From: an uncultured bacterium
GTDB taxonomy: Bacteria > Bacillota > Clostridia > Lachnospirales > Lachnospiraceae
Assembly: GCA_947088515.1 (NCBI GenBank)
Contig: CAMUHA010000007.1
Coordinates: 1 to 37,644 of the forward strand
Length of the DNA stretch: 37,644 nt
Direction of reading: 5' to 3'
The position numbers and the translations under genes were made by a program. The notes beneath the pieces were generated by a model, which saw only the letters and a list, made by a program, of their open reading frames with translations, did no database searches and was not told the DNA's origin. Below, in pieces: positions 17,116-25,742 of this stretch. The stretch's first letter is position 1; each line of letters opens with the position of its first letter.

Positions 17116-18345
17116 TGTATCAATTTCCTGAAAAATTTTTTTATTCCATAACGTAATCAGTAATAATATGACAAATACTCCTGTAAAAAGAAAGGAAATA
17201 TTGTCCCCGATGTTTTCCAAAAGAATACCATAGACAGCCTGCCCTATGGGACTTGCACACATACAAATACAAATGGTACAGGAAGTAACCTTTCCCAGCA
17301 TATGTTCAGGGGTCAAAAGTTGCAGGTAAGAGAGCATCCGGATAGAAAAAAGAGAGGAAGTTGCGCACATTACAAAGCAACAGAAAACAATAATGGCATA
17401 AACCACAGAACCAGGAAGGGATAAAAATAATCCTGCACCAATAGGAACCAGAGCTGCTGCCGCTAAAATTAAAAACAGATACAGATGGTTTGCATTTTGT
17501 TTTTTGGAAAAAATTCCTGTCAAAAGCCCTCCGCATAGGCTTCCTGCTGCAATGGCCCCTTGTGCATAACCATACAGTTGATTACCTGTTTTTTCAGAAA
17601 ATCCAAGCATCTGGGTGATGATTACAGGAATGGCTATAATTATAAGGGAGCTTAAAAATAAATTGGCAGAAGCAGAAAGCAAAGCGATTTTCCATATAAC
17701 AGGTCTTTCTTTTTTGATAAAAAGAATGCTTTCTTTTAGGTCTGAATATCCTGTCAAAAAAATATGCCCTTTATGTTCACGTTTTTCAAAAGGAATTTTA
17801 ATAAAAATCTCCATAATGGCAGAAAGAGCATAGCAAAGGATGCTTACATACAAAATTGGATACAATCCCCAAAATCCATATATGGCGCCTCCTATTATGG
17901 GACCAGTCAGTGAGGATAAAGAAGAAACAAGATTAATAGCAGCATTGCCTGTTATAAGGTCTTCTTTTGAAAGCAGCATAGGAATGCTTGCCTGTACCGC
18001 AGGCTGGTAGGTTCCGTAAATGCCATAAAGAAGAATAAGCATAACAAGGATAAGGGTGGTCAGGTCCATTTTCCCAAGAAGTATGGAAAAAAGTAAAGTT
18101 ATGGCGGATGTTAAAAAGTCCAGAATTACCATAATATTTCTTTTATTAACACGGTCAGCGATAATACCGCCTATAGGAGCTAACAATATCATTGGTATAA
18201 AGGAACAGGCGGAAACAAGCCCAAAAAGCATAGCGGAATTTGTTTTTCCCAAAAGGTGGAGGGGAAGGGCAAATCGGAGAATTGCATTTCCAAATAAGGA
18301 AATAATCTGTCCTAAAATAATAAGTATAAAATTTTTTTCCAGCAT
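17092..18345 (-). CDS. MFS efflux transporter (MFS_3 / macrolide-efflux-like)
   Basis: A 417-aa transporter with 12 hydrophobic helices. The N-terminal LGQIISLFGNAILRFALPLHL and the loop 2-3 motif APIGGIIADRVNKRN place it among drug or siderophore exporters of the MefA/EntS type. Members use the proton gradient to export macrolides, siderophores or other compounds; the substrate is unknown. AAAGGA sits well for the ATG at 18345; the in-frame ATG at 18357 overlaps the ribosome site. A 7-bp inverted repeat (AATTGGT / ACCAATT, around 18428-18448) upstream might be an operator. Confidence 0.85.
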   Translation of the reverse strand: MLEKNFILIILGQIISLFGNAILRFALPLHLLGKTNSAMLFGLVSACSFIPMILLAPIGGIIADRVNKRNIMVILDFLTSAITLLFSILLGKMDLTTLILVMLILLYGIYGTYQPAVQASIPMLLSKEDLITGNAAINLVSSLSSLTGPIIGGAIYGFWGLYPILYVSILCYALSAIMEIFIKIPFEKREHKGHIFLTGYSDLKESILFIKKERPVIWKIALLSASANLFLSSLIIIAIPVIITQMLGFSEKTGNQLYGYAQGAIAAGSLCGGLLTGIFSKKQNANHLYLFLILAAAALVPIGAGLFLSLPGSVVYAIIVFCCFVMCATSSLFSIRMLSYLQLLTPEHMLGKVTSCTICICMCASPIGQAVYGILLENIGDNISFLFTGVFVILLLITLWNKKIFQEIDTLIKKYTP

Positions 18346-18565
18346 AATTACTATCATCCTTTCTGTTTAAAAAAATTTGGTGTAAGATAAGCATGTGAAA
18401 ATACTTGTTAATATATATATCATTTTTAATTGGTTGCGACCACCAATTTTGGTTTCAGCTTTGTAAAATCTGGTTGCCATAGAAAGAAACCTGCGGTAGC
18501 ATTAATTGGGAAGCTTTTGGTTCGACACTACAAAAGATATAAAAAAGAAGGGAATAAGCGTAAAT

Positions 18566-19768
18566 ATGAAAGAAGCTGTTGTTATTTTAAGAAAAGGAGA
18601 AGGGCGTACTATCAAAGCAGGTGGTATGTGGATATTTGACAATGAGATAGAAAAGATTACAGGAGATTTTTCTAATGGTGATATAGTGGCGATACATGAT
18701 TTTGACGGATACCCAATGGGAAAAGGATTTATAAATTTAAATTCAAAAATCAGAATAAGGCTGATGAGCAGGGATATTAACTGCAAGATTGACAATGAAT
18801 TTTTAAGGCAGAGGGTAAAGGAAGCCTGGGAATATCGTAAAAAAGTAGTGGATACGGAAAACTGCCGTATTATTTTTGGTGAGGCAGATTTTCTTCCGGG
18901 ACTTGTGGTAGATAAGTTTTCTGATATACTTGTGGTAGAATCATTAGCTCTGGGGATTGACAGAATGAAAGAAGATATTTTGTCTATTTTAAAGGAATTG
19001 CTTAAAGAAGATGAAATAACTATAAGAGGAATTTATGAGCGGAGCGATTCGAAGGTCAGGCTAAATGAAGGGATGGAGAGAATTAAAGGCTTTATAGGGG
19101 AAGAATTTGATACCAATGTTATGATAGAAGAAAATGGAATTAAATTTTTGGTGGATGTAAAAGAAGGTCAGAAAACAGGTTTCTTTCTTGACCAGAAATA
19201 TAACCGCCTGGCAGTTAAGAAGCTGTGTAGAAATGCCAGAGTGTTAGATTGCTTTACCCATACAGGTTCTTTTGCGTTAAATGCAGCGGCAGCAGGTGCA
19301 AAAGAAGTAATTGGAGTGGATGCTTCCTCTACAGGGATAAATCAGGCAGAGCGTAATGCCATACTGAATCATATGGAAAATAAAGTGTCTTTCTGGTGCA
19401 GGGATGTTTTTGAACTGCTTCCAGAGCTGGAAGAGAAGAAAGAAAAGTTTGATGTGGTGATTTTAGATCCTCCAGCTTTTACAAAATCCAGAAATTCTAT
19501 TAAAAATGCGGTAAAGGGATACCGGGAAATCAATCTTAGAGCTATGAAGCTTATAAAAAACGGAGGATTTCTGGCAACATGTTCCTGTTCACATTTTATG
19601 AATTATGAACTTTTTACTGAAACAATTCATCAGGCAGCAAGAAACGTACATAGAAGGCTTAGACAGGTAGAATTTAGGACCCAGGCGCCGGACCATCCTA
19701 TTTTGTGGGCGGCAGATGAATCTTATTATTTGAAGTTTTATATTTTTCAGGTAGTGGAAGAAAGATAA
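18566..19768 (+). CDS. RlmI-type class I SAM-dependent rRNA methyltransferase
   Basis: A 400-aa enzyme resembling RlmI, which makes m5C1962 in 23S rRNA. There is an N-terminal PUA domain (about 1-75: VVILRKGEGRTIKAGGMWIF), then a central region, then a Rossmann methyltransferase domain with motif I DCFTHTGSFALNAAAAGA (about 226-243), motif IV LDPPAFTKSR (about 298) and the catalytic Cys motif TCSCSHFM (about 338). Length matches RlmI (396 aa). The ATG at 18566 begins the PUA domain; the ORF extends to a TTG 60 bases upstream with no support. Ribosome site AAGAAGGGA is rather far from the ATG. Confidence 0.85.
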   Translation: MKEAVVILRKGEGRTIKAGGMWIFDNEIEKITGDFSNGDIVAIHDFDGYPMGKGFINLNSKIRIRLMSRDINCKIDNEFLRQRVKEAWEYRKKVVDTENCRIIFGEADFLPGLVVDKFSDILVVESLALGIDRMKEDILSILKELLKEDEITIRGIYERSDSKVRLNEGMERIKGFIGEEFDTNVMIEENGIKFLVDVKEGQKTGFFLDQKYNRLAVKKLCRNARVLDCFTHTGSFALNAAAAGAKEVIGVDASSTGINQAERNAILNHMENKVSFWCRDVFELLPELEEKKEKFDVVILDPPAFTKSRNSIKNAVKGYREINLRAMKLIKNGGFLATCSCSHFMNYELFTETIHQAARNVHRRLRQVEFRTQAPDHPILWAADESYYLKFYIFQVVEER

Positions 19769-19801
19769 GTATATAAATATAAACAAGGAGTACAGAATAA
19801 T

Positions 19802-20662
19802 ATGGCAACAGATGTAATAGTGGATACTTTATTGGATGGAATAAAGTTGCTTCCTTTTCTTTTTATAACCTATTTGATAATGGAATATATCGAACATAAA
19901 GCAGGCAATAAAGCCCAGAAGATTATGCAAAAATCAGGCAAGTGGGGTCCGGTGTTTGGAGGCGCTTTGGGAATTGTGCCCCAATGCGGATTTTCAGCGG
20001 CCGCTTCCAATCTCTATGCAGGGCGTATTATTACATTGGGGACCTTAATTGCCATATTTTTATCTACTTCTGATGAAATGGTTCCGGTGCTTATATCTGA
20101 ACAGGTACCTTTTCAAATAATTATAAAGATATTAATGATTAAAATGATAATTGGTATTTTTGCAGGACTAGTAATTGATGCGCTGATTCAGAAATGGAAG
20201 AAAGGTAATGGAGAAAAATTAAGAATAGAACATATGTGTGAACACCAGCGCTGCCATTGTTCAGAAGGAAAAATATTTAAATCTGCGATTAATCATACCA
20301 TGCAGATTTTTTCATTTATTTTAATAATTACTTTTCTTCTAAATCTGGCAATTGCGTTTGTTGGAGAGGATACTCTTTCAGCATTTATTTCAGGCAGGGC
20401 AATTTTAGGTCCTTTATTTGCAGGACTGGTGGGGCTGATACCTAATTGTGCTTCTTCTGTAATTTTGACACAGCTTTATATGGAAGGAATTTTAGGGGCT
20501 GGTTCTATGCTTGCCGGGCTGCTTGCCGGGTCTGGGGTTGGGCTTTTGGTGCTTTTCAGGGTGAATGATAATGTCAGGGAAAATGGAACGATAATGCTGC
20601 TCCTCTATTTAACAGGGAGTGCATCAGGTATTTTTATAGAATTGATGAATTTGGGATTTTAA
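19802..20662 (+). CDS. DUF2899/ArsP-type permease (putative metal or arsenic efflux)
   Basis: A 286-aa membrane protein with about eight helices in two repeated halves. GIVPQCGFSAAASNLYAG in the first half and GLIPNCASSVILTQLYMEG in the second share the P-x-C/N-x-S pattern of this family, annotated in databases as arsenic efflux or manganese transporter. A cytoplasmic loop between the halves holds HMCEHQRCHC (about 144-153), a likely metal-binding or sensing patch. AAGGAG precedes the ATG. It follows the methyltransferase by 33 bases and is probably co-transcribed. The transported ion is not determined by the sequence. Confidence 0.78.
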   Translation: MATDVIVDTLLDGIKLLPFLFITYLIMEYIEHKAGNKAQKIMQKSGKWGPVFGGALGIVPQCGFSAAASNLYAGRIITLGTLIAIFLSTSDEMVPVLISEQVPFQIIIKILMIKMIIGIFAGLVIDALIQKWKKGNGEKLRIEHMCEHQRCHCSEGKIFKSAINHTMQIFSFILIITFLLNLAIAFVGEDTLSAFISGRAILGPLFAGLVGLIPNCASSVILTQLYMEGILGAGSMLAGLLAGSGVGLLVLFRVNDNVRENGTIMLLLYLTGSASGIFIELMNLGF

Positions 20663-20674
20663 AATATTATAATC

Positions 20675-20707
20675 TTTTTTGCCCAGAGCCTGTTATTGGG
20701 CAAAAAA
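20675..20707. repeat. inverted repeat after the permease gene
   Basis: TTTTTTGCCCA (20675-20685) pairs with TGGGCAAAAAA (20697-20707). The T run is inside the stem, not after it, on either strand, so it is not a textbook terminator. It may still end transcription of the permease together with the next hairpin. Confidence 0.45.
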
Positions 20708-20748
20708 AGCACCATCCCCAAGGCTCGTATGTCCTCAAAAATGGTACT
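20702..20748 (-). terminator. terminator of the tRNA-Lys gene
   Basis: On the minus strand AGTACCATTTTTGAGG pairs with CCTTGGGGATGGTGCT over 16 pairs (several G-U), with loop ACATACGAG, followed by a run of seven T. It lies directly downstream of the tRNA. Confidence 0.7.
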
Positions 20749-20753
20749 TACAA

Positions 20754-20826
20754 TGCGCCTTCAGGGGCTCGAACCCTGGACACCCTGATTAAGAGTCAGG
20801 TGCTCTACCAACTGAGCTAAAGGCGC
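20754..20826 (-). tRNA. tRNA-Lys (anticodon CUU)
   Basis: A full cloverleaf of 73 bases including the discriminator A: acceptor GCGCCTT / AAGGCGC, D arm with AGCTCAGTTGGTAGAGC, anticodon stem CCTGA / TCAGG around loop CTCTTAA (anticodon CTT, reading AAG) and TTCGAGC in the T loop. The CCA end is not encoded (ATTG follows), so it must be added by the nucleotidyltransferase. It is a single tRNA with its own promoter and terminator, opposite in strand to the flanking genes. Confidence 0.97.
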
Positions 20827-20863
20827 TTAATTTATTTAATACATCATTTACAACGCAAGTGTA

Positions 20864-20892
20864 ATTATAGTATAATGTTCTCTGAATTGCAA
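20864..20892 (-). promoter_or_regulatory. promoter of tRNA-Lys
   Basis: On the minus strand TTGCAA (20887-20892), a 17-base spacer and a perfect TATAAT (20864-20869). The start point would be near 20857, leaving a leader of about 30 bases to be trimmed. Confidence 0.75.
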
Positions 20893-20993
20893 GAGTTTTT
20901 TTAAAAAAATTTAAAGAAAATGTTAGAAAGTAGATTTTAAGCAATTTATCAGTGTGATATTACAGTTAAAACTGGTATTTTTGGAGGAATAAA

Positions 20994-21764
20994 ATGATAT
21001 TTGATACACATGCACATTATGACGATGAAGCATTTGATAAGGACAGGGATTATCTTCTTGGGTCTATGGCAGAGCAGGGGATTGCTTATATTGTAAATGT
21101 AGGAGCTAGTATGGCTTCATCTGAAAAAACCATTGCACTGACAAAAGAATATCCTTTTGTTTATGGTGCAATAGGTGTCCATCCATCAGAAACAGAAAAA
21201 CTGACAAAAGAGGATATACGGTGGTTGAAAACAATGGCTATGGAGCCTAAAATAGTGGCAATTGGTGAAATTGGACTTGACTATTATTGGCAGGAACCGG
21301 ATAAATCAGTCCAGAAAATGTGGTTTGAAAGACAGCTTCATCTGGCAAGTGAGGTAAATCTTCCTATAGTGGTCCACTCCCGTGATGCGGCAAAGGACAC
21401 ATTGGAAATATTGAAAAAGTGGCAGGAAGAGAAAACGGCAGGGGTTATTCACTGCTTTTCCTATACAAAAGAGATGGCAAGGGAATATCTTAATATGGAT
21501 TATTATTTTGGAATTGGAGGAGTACTGACCTTTAAAAATGCGAAAAAGCTTGAAGAGGCTGTGGAATATATTCCAATGAACCGTATTTTGCTGGAGACGG
21601 ACTGTCCTTATTTGGCGCCTGAACCTTACCGGGGAAAAAGAAATCAGTCTGTCTATATTGATTTTGTGGCGCAAAGGCTGTCTGAAATTAAAGGGATTAG
21701 TAAGAGTGAGGTATTGGAACAGACAATGAAGAATGCAAAAGCTTTTTATAATATCACAGATTAA
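20994..21764 (+). CDS. tatD: TatD-family metal-dependent deoxyribonuclease
   Basis: A TIM-barrel hydrolase of 256 aa, cytoplasmic, with 3'-5' DNA exonuclease activity in characterised relatives. The metal ligands are in place: DTHAHYDDEAFD (3-14), the GEIGLDYYW segment (Glu), VHSRDA, HCFSY and ETDCPYLAP (Asp near 203). TTGGAGGAAT gives a good start. As in other Firmicutes (tatD/yabD near ksgA), it precedes rsmA, but the rnmV gene often found between them is absent. Confidence 0.93.
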   Translation: MIFDTHAHYDDEAFDKDRDYLLGSMAEQGIAYIVNVGASMASSEKTIALTKEYPFVYGAIGVHPSETEKLTKEDIRWLKTMAMEPKIVAIGEIGLDYYWQEPDKSVQKMWFERQLHLASEVNLPIVVHSRDAAKDTLEILKKWQEEKTAGVIHCFSYTKEMAREYLNMDYYFGIGGVLTFKNAKKLEEAVEYIPMNRILLETDCPYLAPEPYRGKRNQSVYIDFVAQRLSEIKGISKSEVLEQTMKNAKAFYNITD

Positions 21765-21817
21765 TATTTTAAAAATACAAACACATTATAAGTGCAAAAT
21801 AAAGGAGAAAGCAAAGA

Positions 21818-22702
21818 ATGGCATATCTTGGAACACCTTCAGCAACAGCGGAAATTATCAGAAAATATGATTTTACTTTTCAAAAAAGATATGGACAGAA
21901 TTTTTTGGTAGATGCAAATATTTTGGAAAAAATCATCAGGTCTGCTGGTATTACAAAAGAAGACTGTGTAATTGAAATTGGTCCTGGCATAGGAACCATG
22001 ACCCAATATCTGGCAGAAAGCGCAAAACAAGTAATAGCTGTGGAGATTGATAAAAATCTAATGCCAATTCTTAAGGAAACTCTTTTGGCATATGATAATG
22101 TGTCTGTTTTGAACGAAGATATTCTTAAGGTAGATATCTGCAAGATAGCAGAAGAAAAAAATGGGGGAAATCCTGTGAAAGTAGTGGCAAATCTGCCCTA
22201 TTATATAACAACTCCCATTATTATGGGATTATTTGAAAGTCATGTGCCTCTTTCAAGTGTTACAGTTATGGTTCAAAAAGAGGTGGCAGACAGAATGCAG
22301 ACAGGACCAGGATCCAAAGATTATGGGGCCTTAAGCCTTGCCGTACAGTATTATGCCAGACCAGAAATTATAATGAATGTACCTTCCACCTGTTTTATGC
22401 CAAAACCTGCAGTTGGCAGCAGTGTTATATGTCTTACCCGTTATTTGGACCCTCCGGTAAAGACCAGAGATGAAATAAAGATGTTTTCAATTATAAAAGC
22501 AGCCTTTAATCAACGCAGAAAAACTCTTGCCAATTCTCTTGCCAATTCTCCTTTTATACACGATAGTGAGAGAAAGCCAATAAAGCTGACAAGGCAGCAG
22601 ATATGTGAAGCGCTTGGACAAATGGGACTTAGCCATACAATAAGAGGAGAAGTGCTTACACTTAAGCAGTTTGCATCTCTTTCAGACCTGCTTTCACAGT
22701 AG
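21818..22702 (+). CDS. rsmA: RsmA/KsgA 16S rRNA dimethyladenosine transferase
   Basis: It dimethylates A1518 and A1519 in helix 45 of 16S rRNA during 30S maturation, using SAM; its loss gives kasugamycin resistance. 294 aa, normal length. Motifs: QNFLVDANIL (27-36), VIEIGPGIGTMTQYLAE (51-67, SAM binding), EIDKN (76-80), NLPYYI (125-130, catalytic) and a C-terminal helical domain with FNQRRKTLANSL. AAGGAG lies upstream of the ATG. It follows tatD by 53 bases, probably in one transcript. Confidence 0.96.
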   Translation: MAYLGTPSATAEIIRKYDFTFQKRYGQNFLVDANILEKIIRSAGITKEDCVIEIGPGIGTMTQYLAESAKQVIAVEIDKNLMPILKETLLAYDNVSVLNEDILKVDICKIAEEKNGGNPVKVVANLPYYITTPIIMGLFESHVPLSSVTVMVQKEVADRMQTGPGSKDYGALSLAVQYYARPEIIMNVPSTCFMPKPAVGSSVICLTRYLDPPVKTRDEIKMFSIIKAAFNQRRKTLANSLANSPFIHDSERKPIKLTRQQICEALGQMGLSHTIRGEVLTLKQFASLSDLLSQ

Positions 22703-22743
22703 AAAGAACTGTATTTCTTTCAGGTCTTCTTTCGGATTTTTTT
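22684..22743 (+). terminator. probable terminator after rsmA
   Basis: AGACCTG (22684-22690) can pair with CAGGTCT (22721-22727) around an inner ACAGT/ACTGT stem, or GAAAGAA with TTCTTTC further down. A run of seven T ends at 22743. The hairpin is partly in the rsmA coding end and has alternative folds, so confidence is moderate. Confidence 0.4.
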
Positions 22744-22770
22744 GACATACGAAATGGCATATGGTAAACT
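22742..22770 (+). promoter_or_regulatory. promoter of the TPR/degenerate AAA+ gene
   Basis: A perfect TTGACA at 22742-22747, a 17-base spacer and TAAACT at 22765-22770 with an upstream TGG (extended -10). Located about 80 bases before the TTG start. Confidence 0.6.
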
Positions 22771-22851
22771 AAAATAATGATAATAGGGCAGTTATACCCA
22801 TGTAAAAGCTGCCAAAAGTAAATAACAGAAAAAGTGTATGGGGTGAATACC

Positions 22852-25725
22852 TTGGATAAGTATGAATACAAAGTACGTGCTGACGAAATCAAATCCCTTA
22901 TTTCAGAAGGGGAATATGCCCAGGCTGCTAAAATAGCGGATTCTATTGACTGGCGCAGAGTAAAAAGTGTTATGATGCTTTGCACAGTAAGCGATTTATA
23001 TAAAATAAACAGACGGTATGAGGACAGCAGGGACATTCTTTTGCTTGCTTATGAAAGGCATACAGGAGGACGCCTGATTGTCTATTCTTTATGCGAATTA
23101 TCCATTAAACTGGGAGAATATGTACAGGCGCTTGAATACTACAAAGAGTTTGTACAGTTAGCGCCAAAGGACAGCGGAAGATATGTTCTCCAGTATAAGT
23201 TGTATGAAGCCCAGGAAGTGAGTCTGGAAGAGAGAATTGAAGTGCTGGAGGAATTAAAAAAGCGGGATTACCGTGAAAAATGGGCATATGAGCTTGCTTA
23301 TTTATATCACAGGGTTGGTCTTGCCTCCAAATGCGTTGAAGAATGTGATGAGATGTTTCTTTGGTTTGGAGAAGGGAGACATGTGTTAAAAGCGCTTGAA
23401 CTTAAAATGCTTCATGAACCGTTAAGCGCAGACCAGCAGATTAAATATGAACAGATGAAACAGACAGGTGGATTCATCACACCAGACTATGTGGCAGACC
23501 AGCAGGCAATCCGTGAAAAAGTTGAAACTCAGGCTGAGGAAGAGGACGAAGAAGATGAAGAGGATGAGTTTAGCCTGGAGGAAAATATTCTGACAGAAAA
23601 TACCCAGGAAATTCCGGTAAAGGAAGAAATGGACATACAAGTAAAGACCGTAGATGTCAGCCAGTATAACACCATTAATCTTCAAAAGGAACTGGCAGAA
23701 AGCATGAAAGAATTTCTGGAGGAAAATAGAACACGTGACTTACCCCCTGTTCCTGCCGCTCCAGTGCAGGAAACGCCAAATTTAATGCAGACTCAGATTT
23801 ATGAACCTGTAAAGGGACTGGACAGCCGGTCTAATACAGGGGAAAAGGTACAGCCCTGGGACAGAAATATTAATCTGAATAAGGAAACAGGTGAAATTCA
23901 AATAATTACAGAAAATGAATTGGAAGAAATTGTCGAAGAGGACTATGCAGAACAGCCTGTTTTAAATGAAGAAAAAGAAAGTAATGGGTCTGAAGAGATA
24001 TTTTTTGGAAATACAGAGGAAGTAAATATACAGGATGTGGTTTCTGAATTAAATAAAAAAAATGATTTGAAAACACCATTTTCTCCGATAAATGAGCAGG
24101 TCCAAATGCCGGAAGGACTATTAATTGAGGAAGAACCTGTAAAGAAAAGCGACTCTTCTTTTGCGGCAGCTAGTCCCAACCCTGCAATTAGTAATACTGG
24201 AATAATACGGACATTTCACAAACCTTCCGGGTATGATAATTTACTTTCACAAGAATATGACGGACAGATATCTCTGGTAATTCCAGAACAGGAAAAACTG
24301 GAAAAGCAGATTACCGGACAGCTTAGTATAGAAGATATTATGGCTGAATGGGAAAAAATGAAGCAGGACAGTGAACGGAAACGGATGGATGAAATCCGTA
24401 AACGTGTACATCAACAGACAGATACGCTTTTTGCAGATTTTGATGAGGCGACCAAAACTGGTCTTTTGGAAGAACTGGAAAAGGCAATGGTTACTGCGGC
24501 CATAAGGGAGGAAAAACAAAAAGCAGCCAAAGAGCGGCCAAAGATTGTGAAAATGGCAACTTTACATCAAAAAGCTGAGGAAGAGAAGGAAGAAGAGAAA
24601 ACATCTTTACGGCTTTCGGAGGAGGAATTGCCAATAGCAGAGGATAAAGAAGAAGCTCTGGAAATAATGGAAATTCAAGAAATAGAAGAAGAAACAGAAT
24701 TTACAGAAGAAGTTCCACAAAAGCAGGAAGATACAGAGACAGAAGAAAGTGAATCTTCTAAGATAGAGGAAGTAAAAGAAGAAATAAAAAAGGTTCCAAA
24801 GAAAAAAGTCAAGAAAAAAGCGGAGCAAAAATCGCAGGATAAAGAACAAGCTGTAAAAACTGATTTAGATGTCCAGGAAGAAAAAACTTTAAAGGAAGAC
24901 AATTCTGCCAAGGTGTCTTCTAAAAAGCAAAAAGATACAGAGGCAGAGGAAGATGGGGAGAACAAATATTCTTCCAGAGAAATGTCAAATGGAGAGAGAG
25001 AGCAGTTTGCGCCGTTTATCCACCATAAGCGTACAAGAAAACAAATAGTGGAGGCAATTGATAACATCAGCCTTGCATCCTATACCGGAAACGTGATTAT
25101 AACAGGCGAAGAGGGAACAGGGACAACAGACCTTGCAAAACGTCTGGTAAAAGAAGTACAGCTTTCAGATAGTAATTTTTCCGGAAAAATGGCGAAGATT
25201 TCTGGTGCAACAATGAATAAAAAAGATATAGGCGCAACATTATCAAGACTTTCCGGCGGCGCTTTAATTATTGAGGCTGCCACTTCCATGAAAAATGCTA
25301 CGGTCGAACAGCTTTTAAAGGAATTAAATCAAGAAGAAAGAGGCCTGATTATCCTTCTGGAGGATACAAAGCCAAAAATAAACGACTTTCTGACTAAGCA
25401 TCCGGATTTGGAAAAGACCTTTAATCTGCGGGTGGATGTGGAAGCATTGGATGACCAGACGCTTGTAAAATATGCAAAAAAGTATGCCCTTGAACAGGAG
25501 TATTCTATTGATGAACTTGGAATACTGGCGCTACATACAAGAATAGCTGATATGCAGACAAGTGACCATGAAGTTACTCTTGCAGAGATAGAAGAACTGA
25601 TAGATGAGGCGATTTACTATGCAGATAAAAAAACGCCGAAACATTTTTTTGATGTTCTGTTAGGTAAAAGATATGACCAGGAGGATATGATAGTTCTTCG
25701 GGAAAATGATTTTATGCACTATTAA
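22852..25725 (+). CDS. TPR protein with acidic linker and degenerate SpoVK/CbbX-like AAA+ domain
   Basis: A large cytoplasmic protein (957 aa from the TTG at 22852, after GGGGTG; a GTG at 22834 is an alternative). Three parts are visible. Residues 1 to about 205 are helical TPR-like repeats (SLISEGEYAQAAKIADS, LGEYVQALEYYKEFVQLAP). About 215-725 is low-complexity, Glu/Lys-rich and probably disordered. About 735-957 resembles the AAA+ domain of CbbX/SpoVK, but the P-loop reads GEEGTGTT (752-759, Lys replaced by Thr), Walker B reads GGALIIEAA (no Asp-Glu) and the arginine-finger region reads HPDLEKTF instead of NPGLRSRF. So it should not hydrolyse ATP; a scaffold or sensor role is inferred. The TPR part looks familiar from Lachnospiraceae genomes, with no known function. 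glgB follows 17 bases later. Confidence 0.75.
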   Translation: MDKYEYKVRADEIKSLISEGEYAQAAKIADSIDWRRVKSVMMLCTVSDLYKINRRYEDSRDILLLAYERHTGGRLIVYSLCELSIKLGEYVQALEYYKEFVQLAPKDSGRYVLQYKLYEAQEVSLEERIEVLEELKKRDYREKWAYELAYLYHRVGLASKCVEECDEMFLWFGEGRHVLKALELKMLHEPLSADQQIKYEQMKQTGGFITPDYVADQQAIREKVETQAEEEDEEDEEDEFSLEENILTENTQEIPVKEEMDIQVKTVDVSQYNTINLQKELAESMKEFLEENRTRDLPPVPAAPVQETPNLMQTQIYEPVKGLDSRSNTGEKVQPWDRNINLNKETGEIQIITENELEEIVEEDYAEQPVLNEEKESNGSEEIFFGNTEEVNIQDVVSELNKKNDLKTPFSPINEQVQMPEGLLIEEEPVKKSDSSFAAASPNPAISNTGIIRTFHKPSGYDNLLSQEYDGQISLVIPEQEKLEKQITGQLSIEDIMAEWEKMKQDSERKRMDEIRKRVHQQTDTLFADFDEATKTGLLEELEKAMVTAAIREEKQKAAKERPKIVKMATLHQKAEEEKEEEKTSLRLSEEELPIAEDKEEALEIMEIQEIEEETEFTEEVPQKQEDTETEESESSKIEEVKEEIKKVPKKKVKKKAEQKSQDKEQAVKTDLDVQEEKTLKEDNSAKVSSKKQKDTEAEEDGENKYSSREMSNGEREQFAPFIHHKRTRKQIVEAIDNISLASYTGNVIITGEEGTGTTDLAKRLVKEVQLSDSNFSGKMAKISGATMNKKDIGATLSRLSGGALIIEAATSMKNATVEQLLKELNQEERGLIILLEDTKPKINDFLTKHPDLEKTFNLRVDVEALDDQTLVKYAKKYALEQEYSIDELGILALHTRIADMQTSDHEVTLAEIEELIDEAIYYADKKTPKHFFDVLLGKRYDQEDMIVLRENDFMHY

Positions 25726-25742
25726 ATGGGGGTTTTTAAAGT

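Noticed and set aside
18428..18448. AATTGGT/ACCAATT hairpin upstream of the MFS gene as terminator or riboswitch
   Set aside because: Only seven pairs, no T run and no known riboswitch elements; left as a weak operator candidate in the MFS entry.
23521..24960. Low-complexity Glu/Lys-rich stretch as a possible assembly error or tandem repeat
   Set aside because: No exact nucleotide repeats and the frame stays open throughout; it is a disordered protein linker.
24675..25067. 130-codon minus-strand ORF within the TPR/AAA+ gene
   Set aside because: The Ser/Phe-rich sequence is what the antisense of a Glu/Lys-rich region gives; no start signals.
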